Assembly (NCBI RefSeq): GCF_900112065.1
Contig: NZ_FOKE01000001.1
Coordinates: forward strand, 962,627 to 1,026,626
Origin: Cohnella sp. OV330
GTDB taxonomy: Bacteria; Bacillota; Bacilli; Paenibacillales; Paenibacillaceae
Length of the DNA: 64,000 nt
Reading direction: 5' to 3'
Shown here: positions 33,604-42,806 of the stretch, piece after piece
How the letters are laid out: every line of letters begins with the position of its first letter
How positions within the stretch are numbered: position 1 is the first letter of the stretch
Notes under the pieces: model-generated
The model's input: only the letters and a program-made list of their open reading frames with translations
What the model was told of the DNA's origin: nothing
Database searches by the model: none
Program-made: the position numbers and the translations under genes

Positions 33604-34797
33604 TTGAAGACGGCTTCGATCAAATCGATGTTTATCAAAGAAATATCGCTGCTCGCCATCATTTTGTACCTGGTGGAGTTCGTGCGGGGCGCGGCGCTCA
33701 TCGGTTTTTTGCCCATCTACGGCAAAGAGACGCTCGGCCTCGACTTGGACGTGATCGGCGCGGCCATTACGGCGCACTACCTGATCGATACGGCGCTTAA
33801 GCTCGGGATGGGCTATCTCGTCCACCGATTTCACGTCAAAAAAATCATTAATATCGGCCTGTTCGCCTCGCTGATCGGGATGGCGCTGATCGGCTGGGCG
33901 GACGTGCCCTGGATCTTCATTTCGGCTGCAGGACTGTACGGACTCGGCATCTCGCCGATCTGGATCTACTGCCTGACCAAAGTCAAAGAAGAAGGCCGCG
34001 GCGCCCAGATGGGTTTCCTATATATGATCTGGCTCGTGGGCCTCGGATCCGGCCCGGTCGTCCTCAATCTGGTGCTCGTTCACAGCGAGATGGCGAGCTA
34101 CTGGATCATGGTGCTCGTATCCGCCGGCGCTTGGCTGCTCTCTCTGATGATTCCGAAGGAAGCGCACGCCGAAGTGGCAGCCGTGCCTTTCCGCAATCAA
34201 TTGGCCGTGCTCGGCACGCATTTGAAGGACATGCGCCTGCTGCTGCCCGGCATGATCCTGCAGACGCTGGCGGCCGGCATGCTGCAACCGATCCTGCCCA
34301 GCTTCGTAAAAGACCATCTCGGGATGGCTTCCTGGCAGTATACGCTGCTGCTGCTCGCCGGCGGCGGCTTCACCGCGCTCGGGTTGATCCCCATGGGCAG
34401 GCTGTCGGACCGGCTGGGGAAAAAGTGGTTTCTGGTCGTCGGCTTCCTGATGTTCGGCATTGCGCTCTACGGCCTGACGCTCAGCCCAGTGACCATGCTC
34501 GCCTTTATATGGGCGGTCACGCTCGGGCTGTCCTACGCGGCCGTGCTGCCCGCCTGGAACGCGCTGCTGGCGGCTTATGTGCCTCCTGAGCAAAAAGGCC
34601 TCGGCTGGGGCGTGCTTTCCGCCGTCGAAGGCGTCGGCGGGCTGCTCGGCCCGATCATCGGAGGCTTCGCGGCCACGGGCTTCGGCGAGCCGTCCGTCGT
34701 GCTGAGCACGGCGGTCATCTTCGCGGTCATCGGCGTCATCTATCTGCTGTTCCCATTCCGCCTGTTCCGCGGGGAAAAGCCCGCACAGCGCATGTGA
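33604..34797 (+). CDS. Major facilitator superfamily transporter
   Basis: 397 aa from TTG 33604, with AAAGGAG eight bases upstream. Twelve predicted helices in two bundles; the second-half loop GRLSDRLGKKWF matches the MFS motif-A pattern, and a weaker equivalent (GYLVHRFHVKKI) lies in the first half. Probably a drug-type proton antiporter; the substrate is unknown. It is followed eight bases later by the TVP38-like gene, so the pair is an operon. Confidence 0.9.
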   Translation: MKTASIKSMFIKEISLLAIILYLVEFVRGAALIGFLPIYGKETLGLDLDVIGAAITAHYLIDTALKLGMGYLVHRFHVKKIINIGLFASLIGMALIGWADVPWIFISAAGLYGLGISPIWIYCLTKVKEEGRGAQMGFLYMIWLVGLGSGPVVLNLVLVHSEMASYWIMVLVSAGAWLLSLMIPKEAHAEVAAVPFRNQLAVLGTHLKDMRLLLPGMILQTLAAGMLQPILPSFVKDHLGMASWQYTLLLLAGGGFTALGLIPMGRLSDRLGKKWFLVVGFLMFGIALYGLTLSPVTMLAFIWAVTLGLSYAAVLPAWNALLAAYVPPEQKGLGWGVLSAVEGVGGLLGPIIGGFAATGFGEPSVVLSTAVIFAVIGVIYLLFPFRLFRGEKPAQRM

Positions 34798-34805
34798 GGT
34801 AATCT

Positions 34806-35447
34806 ATGCTTCAGCTATTGTCCGACAGAATCGCCGCATTTGCCGCCACGCGCTGGCAGGAGTGGATGACTTATCTGAAAGGCATGAGCCTGGACGATAT
34901 CCAGGCGCTCCTCGACCGCTATTCGGCTCTCGGGCCGCTGCCGGGAATCTTGCTGCCCCTGGCCGAGTCGCTGCTGCCTTTTTTGCCGCTCATCGTCATC
35001 GTAGTGGGCAATGCCTTGTCCTACGGACTGTGGCTGGGCTTTCTTTATTCCTGGATTGGCGCCTGCTGCGGCGCGATCCTCGTGTTTATGCTCGCCCGGC
35101 ACTTCGGTTCCCGCTACGGCGAGCGTATCCGAAAGCGTATGCCCCGCATGGAGCGCTTTTTCTCTTGGGTGGAGCGAAAAGGGTTCACGCCTATTTTTAT
35201 CCTGTCTTGCCTGCCCTTCTCCCCGTCCGTCGTCGTTAATGTCGCGTCCGGCATCTCCAAGATTCAGATGCATACGTTCGTCATTGCCATCATCCTGGGC
35301 AAAGCCGTCATGATCTTCACGCTCTGCTTTCTCGGCCATGACCTGAACGCGCTCGTTCACCAGCCCTGGCGGCTGCTCATCGCGGCTGCGATCCTCGCGG
35401 CGCTGTGGTTCGTGGGCAAAAGGCTTGAAGGCCGGTATGTAGGGTAG
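34806..35447 (+). CDS. TVP38/TMEM64 (DedA-superfamily) membrane protein
   Basis: 213 aa with five to six helices. The family core (SNARE-associated domain) is seen in ESLLPFLPLIVIVVGNALSYG, the FLARHFG-like FMLARHFGSRYG, and LPFSPSVVVNVASGISK. Related proteins move lipids across membranes. GTGAGGT precedes the ATG. Co-transcribed with the MFS gene. Confidence 0.9.
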   Translation: MLQLLSDRIAAFAATRWQEWMTYLKGMSLDDIQALLDRYSALGPLPGILLPLAESLLPFLPLIVIVVGNALSYGLWLGFLYSWIGACCGAILVFMLARHFGSRYGERIRKRMPRMERFFSWVERKGFTPIFILSCLPFSPSVVVNVASGISKIQMHTFVIAIILGKAVMIFTLCFLGHDLNALVHQPWRLLIAAAILAALWFVGKRLEGRYVG

Positions 35448-35501
35448 TCGGATAGCGGCTAGTGGTGCATCCCTTCGGGTACGGCTAGGCCGCCAGCGAC
35501 C

Positions 35502-35543
35502 GGCGCGCGCTTCCGCCCCACCGCGGTTGCGGAAGCGCGCGCC
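35502..35543. repeat. Perfect 15-bp inverted repeat with a 12-base loop
   Basis: GGCGCGCGCTTCCGC (35502-35516) and GCGGAAGCGCGCGCC (35529-35543) form a very stable, entirely paired stem downstream of the TVP38-like gene. It is not followed by a U-tract on either strand. It may stop nucleases or act as a structured repeat. Confidence 0.6.
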
Positions 35544-35617
35544 GCCAAGGCATAATGCCGCCGTGCGCGTGGCAACCTATCCGGGAGTCGACGATATCAC
35601 CGGAAGGAGGGATCGCC

Positions 35618-35761
35618 ATGTCCGGCGAACAACCGTCAGGCGCTCAGATCGAGGCCAGAAAAGCGCAGTCCAAAGCCGATAGAACGGGCTCCGGCAAAGA
35701 CGCGGCCAGCCGCCTCCAATCCGAATCCGACCACTCCGCCATGCGCAAGCACGGCAAGTAA
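35618..35761 (+). CDS. Very small hydrophilic protein, unknown function
   Basis: 47 aa from ATG 35618, preceded by GGAAGGAGG. Rich in Ser, Ala, Lys and Gln (IEARKAQSKADRTGSGKD), no hydrophobic core, probably disordered. The strong ribosome binding site and the position 23 bases before the next small gene support expression. No family recognised; a spore-core or stress-related small protein is possible. Confidence 0.6.
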   Translation: MSGEQPSGAQIEARKAQSKADRTGSGKDAASRLQSESDHSAMRKHGK

Positions 35762-35784
35762 TTCTAGCGAGGCGGTGACTTCAG

Positions 35785-36066
35785 ATGAGCGAAAATAACG
35801 AAATGCTGCCGTTATCGGGCGACAAGGTTGAATCCGACGGCATCTACCGCGACGAGTGGGGACGCGAGCTGAAGCTCGAACGCGGGGACGAATATCCGTC
35901 CGACCCGATGTCCGGCAGCACGGAATGGGAATGGGTCGAGGCGGTATACGACAACCATCACGACGGCGAAACCGACCCTCGCCTGGTCCCCAAGGAAAAG
36001 GACATCAATAAGCAGGAAAAAATCGAACATCCGCGCAGGCAAGTGGACCGGGGCTCCAAAGGTTGA
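35785..36066 (+). CDS. Small acidic hypothetical protein, weakly YjzC-like
   Basis: 93 aa. The pattern GDKVESDGIYRDEWGRELKL ... GDEYPSDPMSGSTEWEWVE faintly recalls the Bacillus YjzC family, but the match is too weak to assign a function. The C-terminal third is charged (EKDINKQEKIEHPRRQVD). GAGGCGGTG precedes the start. It forms a two-gene unit with the 47-residue protein and ends at a strong terminator. Confidence 0.6.
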   Translation: MSENNEMLPLSGDKVESDGIYRDEWGRELKLERGDEYPSDPMSGSTEWEWVEAVYDNHHDGETDPRLVPKEKDINKQEKIEHPRRQVDRGSKG

Positions 36067-36071
36067 ATATG

Positions 36072-36118
36072 AAAATCGGCGATCGTTCCCGGAGTCGGGT
36101 GGCGATCGCCGATTTTTT
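36072..36118 (+). terminator. Rho-independent terminator of the small-protein pair
   Basis: AAATCGGCGATCG pairs with CGATCGCCGATTT, followed by TTTT on the plus strand, five bases after the stop codon. Confidence 0.9.
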
Positions 36119-36327
36119 GATGTGGACGAAGCTGATGATGGGGATGCGGCGGGTGAATAAGACGATGGCGAGGCGTTGTTTCGAAGATGCGATGGGGTAG
36201 CTGGCGAATAAGACGATGATGAGGCGTTGTTTCGCGCATTCAGTCGTGGGCATGCCAGCGAGTGCTGGTTTGGTGCTATCCTGCAAATGTGCATCATCCA
36301 AGGCTGATATGGTCGGTTTCGGCGATC

Positions 36328-36510
36328 TATCGCGCAAAAGTGCATGATAGCTCGTCTCTTTAAGCGAGGAGCCGGATGTTTCGGGTAAAAATCCTGCACT
36401 TTTGCTCGATAGGCGAAGCGGAGAACGGGTGCGGCTCTCCATCCTGCACTTTTGCTTGATAGGCGAAGCGGAGAACGGGTGCGGCTCTCCATCCTGCACT
36501 TTTGCACGAT
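36328..36510. repeat. 50-bp tandem repeat and scattered copies of its ATCCTGCACTTTTGC core
   Basis: Two 50-base units (36391-36440, 36441-36490) are nearly identical and a partial third follows (36491-36510). An inverted copy of the core is at 36328-36348. A separate pair of ~30-base repeats with GAATAAGACGATG lies at 36150-36235. The 36067-36724 gap holds no supported gene; open frames that cross it are made of these repeats. Confidence 0.75.
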
Positions 36511-36581
36511 AGCCCCATCGGTGCCTCTTTACTTTTAATCATATTGATAATACAGCGTGCCGGACTAGCGTGTCTCGCATG

Positions 36582-36709
36582 GAGATGCACGGTTTTTCCG
36601 TGCAACTGCGCCGCGGGGGGCGGTGTGGCTGCGCGGATGAACGGTTTTTTCGTGCAACTCTGCCACGGAGGCGGCATGCGGAGATGCACGGTTTTTCCGC
36701 GCAACTGCG
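36582..36709. repeat. Three copies of a ~28-bp hairpin-forming repeat
   Basis: Copies at 36582-36610, 36636-36663 and 36681-36709 share GATGCACGGTTTTTCCGTGC followed by AACT. GCACGG/CCGTGC around a T5 loop makes a small hairpin in copy 1; the others are imperfect. They lie just beyond the 3' end of the aromatic-acid exporter gene. Confidence 0.65.
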
Positions 36710-36724
36710 GTCCCGAACGCGATG

Positions 36725-37780
36725 CTACAGTCCCAGCAGCCGCTCGGAGTCCTCGGGCGCGCCGTCTCTGCGGTCCTGCCAATGCTCGATCAGCTTGTCG
36801 AGCCGGCGCAGCCGCTCCTCGTAGGCGTAGATCGCCGACGCGACGACGGCCAGGCGCGTCTTGTCCGCGCGCTCCATCTCGGCCGAGCAAGTGATGCTCT
36901 CCAGGAGCGCGGACGATTCTGGCGGGGGCGCGGAGGCCGTGGCGCCCGGCTTCAGCAGCCCGTCCCATTTCCACATCAAATGCTCGTGATAGGCGCACAG
37001 CGACTCGATGTGACCGTCGATCTCGCGACGCCACGCCCCGTCCGCAGCCGCGGCAAAATAGTGTACCTCAACCGCCTCGATCAACGTGACGCCTCGCTCC
37101 AGCGCATTCAGCATGCCTTGGTACACGACCAGCAGGCGCGCGCGGTCCGCCCGGGACGCCTTGCGGACGACACGCTCCTCGGCGTACAGGTCATAACCGT
37201 CTTCGAGCTTGCGAAGCTGCCCCTTCAACCCCGATAGCTCCCGGTTGAACACGTTCTCGCGCAGCTCGTTGGATACGGCCGTCCGCAGCAGCAGCGACAG
37301 CTGCGTCTGAGACTTTTTCACTTGGGCCACGAACCGGCCGCGATGGCGCGGCGGCGCGATCGTGATGTTGACGACGAAGGCCGTGACGATGCCCGTCAGC
37401 AGCGCCGCCAGCCGGTCCATGACCAGCGGCCAGCCGAGACCGTGCGCCTCCATCAGGACGACGACGGTCACGACGGTGAGGCCGATCGTCTCCTCGGCGC
37501 GGAGGCGAATGCAAAGCAGGATCATCAAGACGCTGACGATGCCGATGGACAGCGGGCTGCTGCCGACGAGCCATACCGCGGCTATCGCCGCGGCGGCGCC
37601 GAGCACGTTGCTCTGCAGCTGCTGGAGCACCTGGACCCAGCTGCGGTAGATCGAAGGCTGGATCATCACGACCGTGGCGATCGCCGCGATGAGCGGCAGC
37701 TTCAGGCCGATCAGGCTGCCAATCCAGAGCGCGATCGCCACGGCCAGGCCGGTCTTGAATACGCGGGCTCCGATCGTCAA
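36725..37780 (-). CDS. Aromatic acid exporter family protein (ArAE/FUSC-like)
   Basis: 351 aa. About five N-terminal helices (LAVAIALWIGSLIGLKLPLI, then the AAIATVVMIQPSIYRSW motif of Firmicute ArAE_1 proteins) are followed by a ~200-residue cytoplasmic helical domain. Related proteins export aromatic acids or similar organic anions. TTG 37780 has GGAGG nine bases upstream and overlaps the AlkC-like stop codon, so the two genes are coupled. Confidence 0.87.
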   Translation of the reverse strand: MTIGARVFKTGLAVAIALWIGSLIGLKLPLIAAIATVVMIQPSIYRSWVQVLQQLQSNVLGAAAAIAAVWLVGSSPLSIGIVSVLMILLCIRLRAEETIGLTVVTVVVLMEAHGLGWPLVMDRLAALLTGIVTAFVVNITIAPPRHRGRFVAQVKKSQTQLSLLLRTAVSNELRENVFNRELSGLKGQLRKLEDGYDLYAEERVVRKASRADRARLLVVYQGMLNALERGVTLIEAVEVHYFAAAADGAWRREIDGHIESLCAYHEHLMWKWDGLLKPGATASAPPPESSALLESITCSAEMERADKTRLAVVASAIYAYEERLRRLDKLIEHWQDRRDGAPEDSERLLGL

Positions 37781-38892
37781 GGCGCGACCTCCTTTGCTGC
37801 CTCCAGAGCCACGACGGTCTTCGCGATCTCTTTGCCGTTGACGACTAGCGCGAGCGTATGCGTTCCCGGATAATGGCGCCTGGTGGACAGATCCTTAAAG
37901 GAGAGCTTCCGCGTCCCTTCTATCGCGCCGCCGCCCGCAATCTCGCGCTCCGCCAGCCTGAACAGCTTGCGGTAGCCGCTCCCCTCGGCGCTGCGCGGGT
38001 AGGTCACAGCGAGCTCTAGCCTAAGCTTGCGCGATTCCTCATCGGGCAACTGCAGCTCCACCGAGTAGGCGATCATCACGGCGTCCCCGATCGCGGCTGC
38101 CTCCGGCGAGACGGTCCACGTCCGCACGACCGCCTCCGGCGCTGGCAGCAGGCCGAACAGACGCATCGCGTCTTCGTCGGCCCGGCCCCGGATCAGACCC
38201 CGGCAAGCATGGCGCAGCAGCGCGTCCGTCTGCGAGTCGGCCCCGTGCCAGCGGGCCGCCAGCTCCATCACCAGACCCGGATGGTCCTTGGAGATGTCGT
38301 TCAGGTTGTTGGCGACGCTGCGACGCACGTATTCGGACGGGTCGGCCTTCAGCGCCTCCAAGATCGGCAGGACCGGCGACGGATCCCGCTTGAACGCCGG
38401 CAGCGCGTCCGCCCACGGCAGCCGCGGACGGCAGCCCTCGCTGGCGAGCCTGCGCACGTGCTCGTCCGGATCGGCGCTCCATGCCAGCATTTGTGCCATC
38501 ATGCGCCCCGGATCCTGCTTGATGAAGGGGCGCACCGCGAATTCGGCGGACGAAGACCGGGTGAACAGCGCGAGCGCACGCACGGACCTGTCCCAGTGGG
38601 ATAGCCCGAACACCTCTACGAAGTCCGGAAAAAACAAATAAGGAAAGCCGCGGCAGTCGCCGGCTATCCCCTCTAAGATATCAAGCGCGCGCTCGTAGTC
38701 CGCCGGCAGTACGGCGCCAAGCGACAGGGAGATGCGGCGGATGCGCCCCTTGAGGGCTAGCGTCTCCCATCCGTCCGCGAGCGAGAGGCTCACGAAGCGA
38801 TCCGCGTCGAACGGCTGCCACGCACGGGCGACCCGAGCGCCGAACTCTCTTAAAAAAGCTTCGTCGTACATATTTTTAAGCGGCTCCGCCAC
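37777..38892 (-). CDS. DNA alkylation repair protein, AlkC-like HEAT-repeat glycosylase
   Basis: 371 aa. Alpha-helical HEAT-like repeats cover ~1-245, with the AlkC-type motif EYVRRSVANNLNDISKDHP and WSADPDEHVRRLASEG. The C-terminal ~100 residues are beta-rich (HYPGTHTLALVVNGKEI), resembling the Ig-like domain of some AlkC proteins. AlkC enzymes excise 3-methylated purines. GTG 38892 has GAGGAGGAG upstream. Confidence 0.87.
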   Translation of the reverse strand: MAEPLKNMYDEAFLREFGARVARAWQPFDADRFVSLSLADGWETLALKGRIRRISLSLGAVLPADYERALDILEGIAGDCRGFPYLFFPDFVEVFGLSHWDRSVRALALFTRSSSAEFAVRPFIKQDPGRMMAQMLAWSADPDEHVRRLASEGCRPRLPWADALPAFKRDPSPVLPILEALKADPSEYVRRSVANNLNDISKDHPGLVMELAARWHGADSQTDALLRHACRGLIRGRADEDAMRLFGLLPAPEAVVRTWTVSPEAAAIGDAVMIAYSVELQLPDEESRKLRLELAVTYPRSAEGSGYRKLFRLAEREIAGGGAIEGTRKLSFKDLSTRRHYPGTHTLALVVNGKEIAKTVVALEAAKEVAP

Positions 38893-38907
38893 GATAAAAC
38901 TCCTCCT

Positions 38908-39816
38908 CTATCCGGCGTCTCCATCGCGTATGTCCCGCCGAATCGAAGCTTTATTATACCATGCGGACAACCGGCCGGTCAGCACGGACAGGAACGCCGA
39001 CGCGAATGCCGTCATCGCGGCGGTCTCCAGGCATTCCTCGATCGTCTGCAGCAGCCGTTCGCTGCTCTTGCCCAGGCTGCGGATGTCGATCGTGTCCATC
39101 GAGACGGCGCAAAAGGCAAGCACCAGTCCGGCCGCGAAAAAAGCGCGCGCGGCTCTGCCCTTGCCGAGCAGGCGCCACAACGCCCATACCGCCGCCAGCC
39201 CGCATACCGCGTAAAGCGGGATGAGCCAATCGCCCGCTTCCATCCAGGGCAGCAGCCGGATGCCCGTCTGCTTCAAGTAGCGGTCCCGCAGCCGCTCGTG
39301 CAGCGCGAACCGCTCGTCGAGCGACAGCCAGGCGAAGGCCGCGGCCGTGATCGTCCAGCCCCAGGCGCCATGCCTTGCGATCCATACCGACAAACGGGCG
39401 CCGCGTGCGCCCGATCGTACGTCGGCAAGCTGCTGATCGCCCCTCCCGCGTCGCCCGACCGTAGGCGCATCCTGCGCCGATGTCCCGGCTTCGCGCGTAT
39501 GATGCGCCTTCTCCCCTGCTTCGCGGCTGCGCTCGCCGAGCGCCCCGGCGTTCCCTCTTTCGAGCGACGCCGCAAACGCGTTCAGCCCCGCCACCGCCGC
39601 GGCCAGCACGAGCAGCACGCTCTCGAGCCAAGCCTGCGGCGTCGTCTCCGCGGCGACGTAAATCCAATAACGCGGCCAACCAGCCGCGATCATGCCGACC
39701 GTGAACAGCAGGACGGCCAGCCACAGCGCCGCCAGCAGCCGCTTCCCCGCGGCGGGCAACCGCCCCGCTCCCGCCGGGACGCCCGAATCGCCATCTCCTC
39801 TTGCAGACGCTCGCAT
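38908..39816 (-). CDS. Multi-pass membrane protein, unknown function
   Basis: 302 aa with about six hydrophobic segments and a long charged insert (~85-140) between helices 2 and 3. The segment AFAWLSLDERFALHERLRDR resembles a motif seen in uncharacterised membrane proteins. No catalytic motif is recognised. GGAGG precedes ATG 39816. It is upstream of the AlkC-like gene in the same direction with a 15-base gap, so likely in the same operon. Confidence 0.75.
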   Translation of the reverse strand: MRASARGDGDSGVPAGAGRLPAAGKRLLAALWLAVLLFTVGMIAAGWPRYWIYVAAETTPQAWLESVLLVLAAAVAGLNAFAASLERGNAGALGERSREAGEKAHHTREAGTSAQDAPTVGRRGRGDQQLADVRSGARGARLSVWIARHGAWGWTITAAAFAWLSLDERFALHERLRDRYLKQTGIRLLPWMEAGDWLIPLYAVCGLAAVWALWRLLGKGRAARAFFAAGLVLAFCAVSMDTIDIRSLGKSSERLLQTIEECLETAAMTAFASAFLSVLTGRLSAWYNKASIRRDIRDGDAG

Positions 39817-39866
39817 GCGCCGGCCTCCTTCTCAGGTTCAATTCCTGCAGTATCATACGCCCTGCC

Positions 39867-40832
39867 CTACACCAGATTCAGCGGCTCTCCGGTCGCGAGC
39901 CCGCAAATATTGTCTACCCACGTGTCGTAACCCCGCTCGAGCACCTCGACGGAATACCAGGCCGTATGTCCCGTCTGCAGCAGCCGGCCTTCGGCGATCT
40001 GCTTCGCCGCGCGTTCGTCCTTGTCCGCGATCGGAAACAGATCGTCCACCGCATAGCCGCGCAGGCGGCCCTCCTCGATCGCATGCACGACTGCGTAAGG
40101 ATCGACCAGCGCGCAGCGCGATACGTTAATCAGCGTCGCGCCGCTCTTGATGCGCGCGAGCTCCGCTTCGCCGAAGGCGGCCGGACCCTGCCACTGAGCC
40201 GGCATATGTAAGCTCACGATGTCGCTCGAGGCGAGCAGCTCGTCGAGCCCGACCAGGCGGACGCCCGCCGCGCTTCTCGCGCGGGGATCGCATGCCAGCA
40301 CGCGCATCCCGAAAGCCGAAGCCAGCTCCGCGACGCGCGAGCCGATCCGGCCGAGCCCGACGATGCCGAGCGTCTTGCCGCGCAGCTCGAAGCCGAGCAC
40401 GCTCGTGCCGGACGGCACGCGGCCGCGCACGCGATCCTGGCTCAGGTGGATGCGCCTGGACATCGTCAGCATCATGCCGAGCGCATGCTCCGCCACCGAA
40501 TCCGCCGAATATTCGGGCAGGTGGCTGAGCGCGATGCCGCGGGCGTTCAGCCAGTCGGTATCGATATAATCCACGCCGGTCGCGAAGACGGCGATGCCTC
40601 GGAGCCTCGGCAGACGGGACAGCCAGGAGCCGTCGATCGACGGTACGGAACGCGGCGTCAGCCCGCACACGTCCGCCTCCTTTAGCATGTCGACGAGATC
40701 GTCGGGCGGAATCGGCCCCTCCGCCGAAAGGAACCGGACGTCGGCCGTCCGTTCGAGCCGCGAGGCTTGGGCTTCCGTAAAAGTGCTTCTTCCTCTTGCC
40801 GTGATGACGACGGCCTTCGAGTGGTTGGACAT
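39867..40832 (-). CDS. D-2-hydroxyacid dehydrogenase, NAD-dependent
   Basis: 321 aa. The Rossmann motif is GLGRIGSRVAELASAFG (~160-176), and the catalytic Arg and His are in NVSRCALVD and TGHTAWYS. The usual catalytic Glu region reads DDLFPIADKDE, which is atypical. GVDYIDTDWLNARGI is a typical substrate-domain segment. It reduces a 2-oxo acid or oxidises a D-hydroxyacid; substrate not determinable. GAAAGGGAGG precedes ATG 40832. Confidence 0.88.
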   Translation of the reverse strand: MSNHSKAVVITARGRSTFTEAQASRLERTADVRFLSAEGPIPPDDLVDMLKEADVCGLTPRSVPSIDGSWLSRLPRLRGIAVFATGVDYIDTDWLNARGIALSHLPEYSADSVAEHALGMMLTMSRRIHLSQDRVRGRVPSGTSVLGFELRGKTLGIVGLGRIGSRVAELASAFGMRVLACDPRARSAAGVRLVGLDELLASSDIVSLHMPAQWQGPAAFGEAELARIKSGATLINVSRCALVDPYAVVHAIEEGRLRGYAVDDLFPIADKDERAAKQIAEGRLLQTGHTAWYSVEVLERGYDTWVDNICGLATGEPLNLV

Positions 40833-40921
40833 GATCGCTGCCTCCCTTTCAGGTTTACTGGATTCTCCTAGTTATAACCCCAATCATCCCCCCTCGAACG
40901 GCGATTTCGAACGCGCATGCG

Positions 40922-42688
40922 TCATCCGGTCTTGACTGGCGCGGTGTCCGGATAACGGAACGGCAGCAAGATCTCGAAGGTCGTGCCGCTCCCGAGCTGG
41001 CTGTAAACTTGTATCTTGCCTTGATGGTTGTCCACGATCTTGTAGCTGACCATCAGGCCGAGTCCCGTCCCTTTATCCTTGGTCGTGTAGAACGGCTGCC
41101 CCATCTTGGCGAGCTGGCTATCCTCGATGCCCGGCCCCTCGTCCATGATGCGGATGCGCACCGAATTGTCGATTCTCTTCATGTGGACGTGGATCGCGCC
41201 GCCGTCCGTCATCGCTTCGATCGCGTTTTTGATGACATTGATGAACACCTGCTTGATCTGGCTCTCGACGCCGTAGATCCAGAGCGGATCCGGGCCGAAA
41301 TCTCTCTCGATCTGGATGCTGTGCAGGATCGCCTGCGTCTCGAGCAGCGTGACGGTCTCGCGCATCACGTGCCGGATATCGTGGTACGACAGCTCATATA
41401 CCTGAGGCTTGGACAGCATGAGCATCTCGCTGACGATATTTTCGATGCGGGTGAGCTCCGACTTCATGATGTCGTAATACGTGCCGTTGTTTTTTCTTCC
41501 CGATGAGAGCAGTTGAAGAAATCCCTTCAGCGACGTCAGCGGATTGCGAATCTCGTGCGCGATGCCCGCCGCCAGTTGACCCGCTACGTACAGCTTTTCC
41601 GAGTTGATCAGCAGCTCTTCGTTTTTTTTGCGCTCGGAGATGTCGCGGATGATGATCTGCAGGGCGGGCTCGTTCTCGATCGAGGTCATCAATTCGACGA
41701 TCTCCGTATTGAGCGTCCGGCCCTTGAGCGTGACCCACTCCTGCTCGAGCGGGCCGCTGTTGCCGGTCATGGCGAGATTGTGCATGCGCTCCCTCACCCT
41801 GTCGTGATCCTGGGGCAGCAGATACGCGAAGATGGAAGAACCCAGCAGCTCGTCCGGCTCGGTCGCGTCGAACATTCGAAGTCCCGCTTCGTTCACGAAC
41901 ACCCATTTATCCTTTTTGAAAATGGCGATCGTGTCCAGCGAGTTTTCGACGAGCAGCTTGTACCGTTCATCCATATGATTCATGCGCTTGTCGATATACC
42001 AAGTGAATAGCGTCGACGTCAAAATCAGCAGCATGCCGATGCCGATAATGATCGACAGCCGGTAAATATCCTCCTGCAGCCGGTCCGCGGACGCGTACAT
42101 GGCGCTGTCCCGATATTGCAGCAGCATCGCTTGCTTGGAGATCTGGCTCTCGACGAATACCGACATGCCGAGCGTCAGGCTCGCCAGCCATTTGTTCCGT
42201 TCCCCGGGCCACTCCGAGAGCCGAAGCGCCGCGTAGATCCCGCTCACCAGAAGCAGCACGCCGAGCATGATGTAGACCGTCACCGTGCGGATCTCCGACA
42301 CCGTCTCCCCCAGCTCGCCGAAGTAGCTCATAAAGGCGACGCCGAAGGCCAGGATGAAGCTGCCGGCCGCCAATCGGTAACGGATCGTATTTTGAAAAGC
42401 GAGCATGACAAAAGCCATCGAACTAAAAAAGATCGTGAACAGCAGCGAAACGACGGCCGCCCACGTGAAAACGATCGTCTGGTCCCATGCCAGCGTAGTC
42501 AGAAATTGCTTGACCCACATCCCGATGCCGAATACAAAGGCTCCGCCCGACAGCCAGAATACGCGGAAATGATTGTCTTTGCGCTGGAGATTGCCTGTGA
42601 AGTTGAACATGGTGTAGGATGCGATTATGCTGATAATCAGCGCCAACAGCAGAAGACCGATCCTCCAGGACGTCTCGGAATCGTACAT
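40922..42688 (-). CDS. Membrane sensor histidine kinase, PAS type, KinB/KinE-like
   Basis: 588 aa. Seven to eight N-terminal helices (about 1-225), a PAS domain (~235-355), a HisKA domain with the phospho-His in AAGIAHEIRNPLTSLKGF (~377), and an HATPase with DEGPGI and GTGLGLMVSYKIV. Architecture and motifs match Paenibacillus and Bacillus kinases feeding the sporulation phosphorelay, but no partner response regulator is adjacent, which fits an orphan kinase. GGGGG precedes ATG 42688. Confidence 0.9.
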   Translation of the reverse strand: MYDSETSWRIGLLLLALIISIIASYTMFNFTGNLQRKDNHFRVFWLSGGAFVFGIGMWVKQFLTTLAWDQTIVFTWAAVVSLLFTIFFSSMAFVMLAFQNTIRYRLAAGSFILAFGVAFMSYFGELGETVSEIRTVTVYIMLGVLLLVSGIYAALRLSEWPGERNKWLASLTLGMSVFVESQISKQAMLLQYRDSAMYASADRLQEDIYRLSIIIGIGMLLILTSTLFTWYIDKRMNHMDERYKLLVENSLDTIAIFKKDKWVFVNEAGLRMFDATEPDELLGSSIFAYLLPQDHDRVRERMHNLAMTGNSGPLEQEWVTLKGRTLNTEIVELMTSIENEPALQIIIRDISERKKNEELLINSEKLYVAGQLAAGIAHEIRNPLTSLKGFLQLLSSGRKNNGTYYDIMKSELTRIENIVSEMLMLSKPQVYELSYHDIRHVMRETVTLLETQAILHSIQIERDFGPDPLWIYGVESQIKQVFINVIKNAIEAMTDGGAIHVHMKRIDNSVRIRIMDEGPGIEDSQLAKMGQPFYTTKDKGTGLGLMVSYKIVDNHQGKIQVYSQLGSGTTFEILLPFRYPDTAPVKTG

Positions 42689-42806
42689 CGTGTGATCCCC
42701 CGCAGTCGAAGATGTAATGGAGATGTGAATGCTTTGTGATAGACTTCGACAAGTTTTAAGAAAATCCTACTTTTTCCAACTTAAAAAAATGGAGGTTTTG
42801 CAAGAA

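Noticed and set aside
32233..33834. 533-codon minus-strand frame opposite ilvA
   Set aside because: Antisense shadow of ilvA and part of the MFS gene; composition is Arg/Asp/Val-rich as expected for such shadows.
36328..36709. Possible CRISPR array or coding repeats
   Set aside because: Repeats are contiguous or irregular, without unique spacers. Open frames across them lack starts and ribosome binding sites.
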